Below, one piece after another: positions 61,651 to 64,000 of a stretch of 64,000 nt of DNA. The notes under the pieces are model-generated. The model was not told the origin of the DNA. It did no database searches and worked only from the letters and a program-made list of their open reading frames with translations. The position numbers and the translations under genes are program-made. The DNA is from JBNFVY01 sp049943335 (GTDB lineage Bacteria > Pseudomonadota > Alphaproteobacteria > Rhodobacterales > Rhodobacteraceae): the NCBI RefSeq assembly GCF_049943335.1, contig NZ_JBNFVY010000008.1:1-64000 (forward strand). Direction: 5' to 3'. Each line of letters opens with the position of its first letter. Within the stretch, counting starts at the first letter, position 1.

Positions 61651-62835
61651 ATGACCAACAAACTGCTAACTTATGCGGCCGCCACGCTGATGGCACTGGG
61701 CACCACGGCACAGGCCCAGCAAGGCGTCACAGACGACACCGTGAAAATCGGCGTTCAAACCGACTTGTCCGGCCCACTTGCGACCTGGGGCGCACCTGCG
61801 ACCAACGGCGTCCGGCTGCGCTTTGACCAGGCAAACGAAGCCGGCGGCGTGCATGGCCGCAAGATTGAACTCTTCGTCGAGGACACCAAATACGAAGTTC
61901 CAATGGCAGCGCGCGCCACCAACAAACTGGTCCAACGCGACGGTATCTTTGCAATGCTCATGGGGGCGGGCACGTCCCAGACCCTTGCGTCAATGAAGAT
62001 CCTCGATAGCAAGGGTATCCCCAACCTGTTCCCGCTGACCGGGGCGGCGTCAATGACGGAACCCTTCAACAGACTGCACTTCAGCCAGTTCGCCAGCTAC
62101 CGTGATGGCGTGATTGCGGGACTTCGCCATTTTGCAGAAGGCGGCGCAAAAAAGATTTGTGTGCAATCCGTGGCCAATGAATTCGGCGAAGAGATCAACG
62201 CAGGTGTCGCGATTGCTGTCGAACAAAACGACCTGGAGGTTGTCTACAAAGGGTCGCACAAAGTCACCGAAACAGACTTTGCCGGTGTGGCGACTGCCAT
62301 CAAGAACACCGATTGTGAAGTCTTGGCCATGGGCTCTGCGATCAAGGATTCGATCACGCTCTACGCAACCTTGCGCCAGTTGGGCTGGGACAAGCCGATG
62401 CTTGGCTCGATGGTGCCCTATACGCCCATCGTCGCGGCGGCCGGTGACGGAAAGCTGACAGAGGGCATGTATGTGACCACGTCGGTTCTGGCGACCAATC
62501 TGGAAGGCAGCGAGGTCGATTTGGAAAGCTTTGACGAAGATCTGCAAGCCTTTGCCAAAGCGTATGAGGAAGTCTACGGTGAACCTGCAACCCTGCAAGC
62601 ACAGATGGGCTACGTTGCGGCGGATCTGACGGTCCTGGCGCTGGAAAACGCAGGGCGCGACCTGACGGTTGATTCCCTGATCGCTGGTATCGAACAGATC
62701 ACCGACTACAACGACATCTTCGGCGGTCCGACCCTGTCGTTCGGCCCTGACAAGCACGCGGGCGGCGACGGCTTCGTGATGGTGCAGAGCCAAGGTGGCG
62801 ATTGGGTCGTGGTTGAAACCGACCTGCCCTACTGA
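61651..62835 (+). CDS. Periplasmic binding protein of the LivHMGF-type importer
   Basis: A 394-residue type I periplasmic-binding protein. The signal peptide ends near residue 23 (TAQAQQ). The family start VKIGVQTDLSGPLATWG and the GAGTSQTLASMKILDSKGIPNLFPLTGA stretch (split here as two segments) are visible. It should set ligand choice for the importer. The ligand is unknown. Its RBS GGGAGG precedes the ATG. Confidence 0.92.
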   Translation: MTNKLLTYAAATLMALGTTAQAQQGVTDDTVKIGVQTDLSGPLATWGAPATNGVRLRFDQANEAGGVHGRKIELFVEDTKYEVPMAARATNKLVQRDGIFAMLMGAGTSQTLASMKILDSKGIPNLFPLTGAASMTEPFNRLHFSQFASYRDGVIAGLRHFAEGGAKKICVQSVANEFGEEINAGVAIAVEQNDLEVVYKGSHKVTETDFAGVATAIKNTDCEVLAMGSAIKDSITLYATLRQLGWDKPMLGSMVPYTPIVAAAGDGKLTEGMYVTTSVLATNLEGSEVDLESFDEDLQAFAKAYEEVYGEPATLQAQMGYVAADLTVLALENAGRDLTVDSLIAGIEQITDYNDIFGGPTLSFGPDKHAGGDGFVMVQSQGGDWVVVETDLPY

Positions 62836-62902
62836 TCTTATCTAGCTCACTAACCTACCGGCGCGGCATAGTCCCCGCGCCGGTCATCAAGGGGACAAGA
62901 CA

Positions 62903-63997
62903 ATGCTCAGCGGAATACGTATCATCGAGATCGAGGGGCTTGGCCCAGCACCGTTCTCGGCCATGCACCTGGCCGATCTTGGCGCGGATGTCATCGTGGT
63001 GCATCGCAAAGGCGGCCCCGGCCTGCCGATCCTGCCTGACGCGCCGATCATTGATCGCGGCAAGCGCTCGATCGAACTGGATCTCAAGGATCCAGACGAC
63101 GTGACGACGCTGAAAAAACTGATCACCACCGCAGACGGAATGGTCGAAGGGTTCCGCCCCGGCGTGATGGAAAAGCTTGGGCTGGGGCCTGAGGTCTGCC
63201 ACGCCGTCAACCCCAAGCTGGTTTACGGACGCATGACCGGTTGGGGACAGACCGGGCCGATGTCGTCCATGGCCGGACATGACATGAACTACATCGGGCT
63301 ATCGGGCGCATTGTGGTATGCCTCGCCTCCGGGACAACCGCCTGTAGCGCCTCCCACTTTGGTGGGTGATATCGGCGGTGGAGCGCATTATTTGACGGTC
63401 GGCATGCTGGCCGGAATTCTGCACGCCCGCAGCACTGGCAAGGGAACCGTCGTGGATGCGGCCATTGTCGATGGCTCGGCGCATATGATGAACCTGTTGA
63501 TGGCCCTTCGCCAAAGCGGGCCGCAAAATTCGACGCGCGGCGCAAGCCTGCTCGATGGTCCACATTGGAGCCGCAGCTACGTCTGCGCAGACGGCGGCTT
63601 TGTCAGCGTGCAATGTCTGGAACCCCAATTTTATGGCACCTTCATCGGGCTGCTGGGGCTAAGCGATGACCCCGATTTTGCAACGCAGTTTGATCCGAAA
63701 AGCTGGCCAAAGGCGACGGCGCGATTGATCGAACTGTTCGCGACACAACCGCGCGATCACTGGGCCGAATTGTTTGCCGACACCGACGCCTGCGCAGCCC
63801 CGATCCTCAGTCCGGATGAGGCGGCGACCCACCCGCTTAGTCAAGCGCGCGGCATTTGGAAGGGCGACGATGGTCCGTTGCAATCAGCCCCTGCACCCCG
63901 TTTCGACGGGCATGCCGTGACACCGAACCATCCACCTGCACGCGGCGAGCACACCCAAGAAATTCTCGCTATGCTTGACGATGAACCTGACAGCTGA
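62903..63997 (+). CDS. CaiB/BaiF-type CoA transferase or alpha-methylacyl-CoA racemase
   Basis: A 364-residue class III CoA-transferase family protein. LSGIRIIEIEGLGPAPFSAMHLADLGADVI is the family start (two adjoining motifs), with HDMNYIGLSGAL and DIGGGAHYLTVG further on. Alpha-methylacyl-CoA racemases of this family prepare 2-methyl-branched acyl-CoA (pristanic, bile or sterol side chains) for beta-oxidation, which fits the MaoC/thiolase context. Formyl- or succinyl-CoA transfer is the alternative. It ends three bases before the window edge; the operon may continue. Confidence 0.85.
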   Translation: MLSGIRIIEIEGLGPAPFSAMHLADLGADVIVVHRKGGPGLPILPDAPIIDRGKRSIELDLKDPDDVTTLKKLITTADGMVEGFRPGVMEKLGLGPEVCHAVNPKLVYGRMTGWGQTGPMSSMAGHDMNYIGLSGALWYASPPGQPPVAPPTLVGDIGGGAHYLTVGMLAGILHARSTGKGTVVDAAIVDGSAHMMNLLMALRQSGPQNSTRGASLLDGPHWSRSYVCADGGFVSVQCLEPQFYGTFIGLLGLSDDPDFATQFDPKSWPKATARLIELFATQPRDHWAELFADTDACAAPILSPDEAATHPLSQARGIWKGDDGPLQSAPAPRFDGHAVTPNHPPARGEHTQEILAMLDDEPDS

Positions 63998-64000
63998 AGA

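Overview
The window looks like chromosomal DNA of a marine Roseobacter-group alphaproteobacterium (Rhodobacterales). It is GC-rich and densely coding, with short overlaps between genes. It carries lineage markers such as a BamF-type lipoprotein, a DinB polymerase with an N-terminal zinc ribbon, a DUF5665 membrane protein and an SdhAF4-like DUF1674 protein. Most of it is ordinary housekeeping chromosome. No insertion sequence, prophage, integrase or CRISPR array was seen.

Region 1 (1-11.2 kb): msrPQ periplasmic methionine-sulfoxide repair, a membrane-anchored stand-alone glutamate-synthase-like FMN protein, a fasciclin protein, clpB with a recognisable heat-shock promoter, a sulfotransferase, pyrF, dinB and an N-formylglutamate amidohydrolase. 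Region 2 (11.3-30.2 kb): tRNA-Val, rpmJ, a PHA synthase, rmuC-mutL, an active/inactive M16 protease pair, bamF-lspA-purH, a heparinase-like protein, rsmB, SdhAF4, dapB, rbfA-truB, a DUF1643 protein and an RTX-repeat protein. Region 3 (30.3-41.7 kb): small proteins, rpsO, a THUMP/RlmL-type methyltransferase, pnp with a structured leader, a sulfotransferase plus KpsS-like pair, a 1-Cys peroxiredoxin, an aldehyde dehydrogenase and hemN.

Region 4 (41.7-53.7 kb) is a nitrogen-oxide island: hemN, DUF454 protein, norEF, an NsrR-like Rrf2 regulator, a group III truncated hemoglobin and a complete nos operon (a NosC-like protein, then nosRZDFYLX). Two nearly identical palindromic sites occur, one between the DUF454 gene and norE, the other between the NsrR-like gene and the hemoglobin gene. 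This suggests one NO-responsive regulon. FNR-type sites precede hemN and nos. No nitrite reductase or norCB is visible, so the window by itself shows N2O reduction and NO defence, not complete denitrification.

Region 5 (53.9-64 kb) is a TetR-controlled acyl-CoA cluster: two MaoC-type hydratase proteins, a LivHMGF transporter with its binding protein, an acyl-CoA ligase and a CaiB/Amacr-type CoA enzyme. It probably imports and activates a branched, isoprenoid, sterol-derived or aromatic carboxylate. Two members are decayed: a thiolase (SCP-x type) reduced to about one third and a short-chain dehydrogenase cut after the nucleotide-binding segment. Two perfect palindromes lie in the TetR-side intergenic region.
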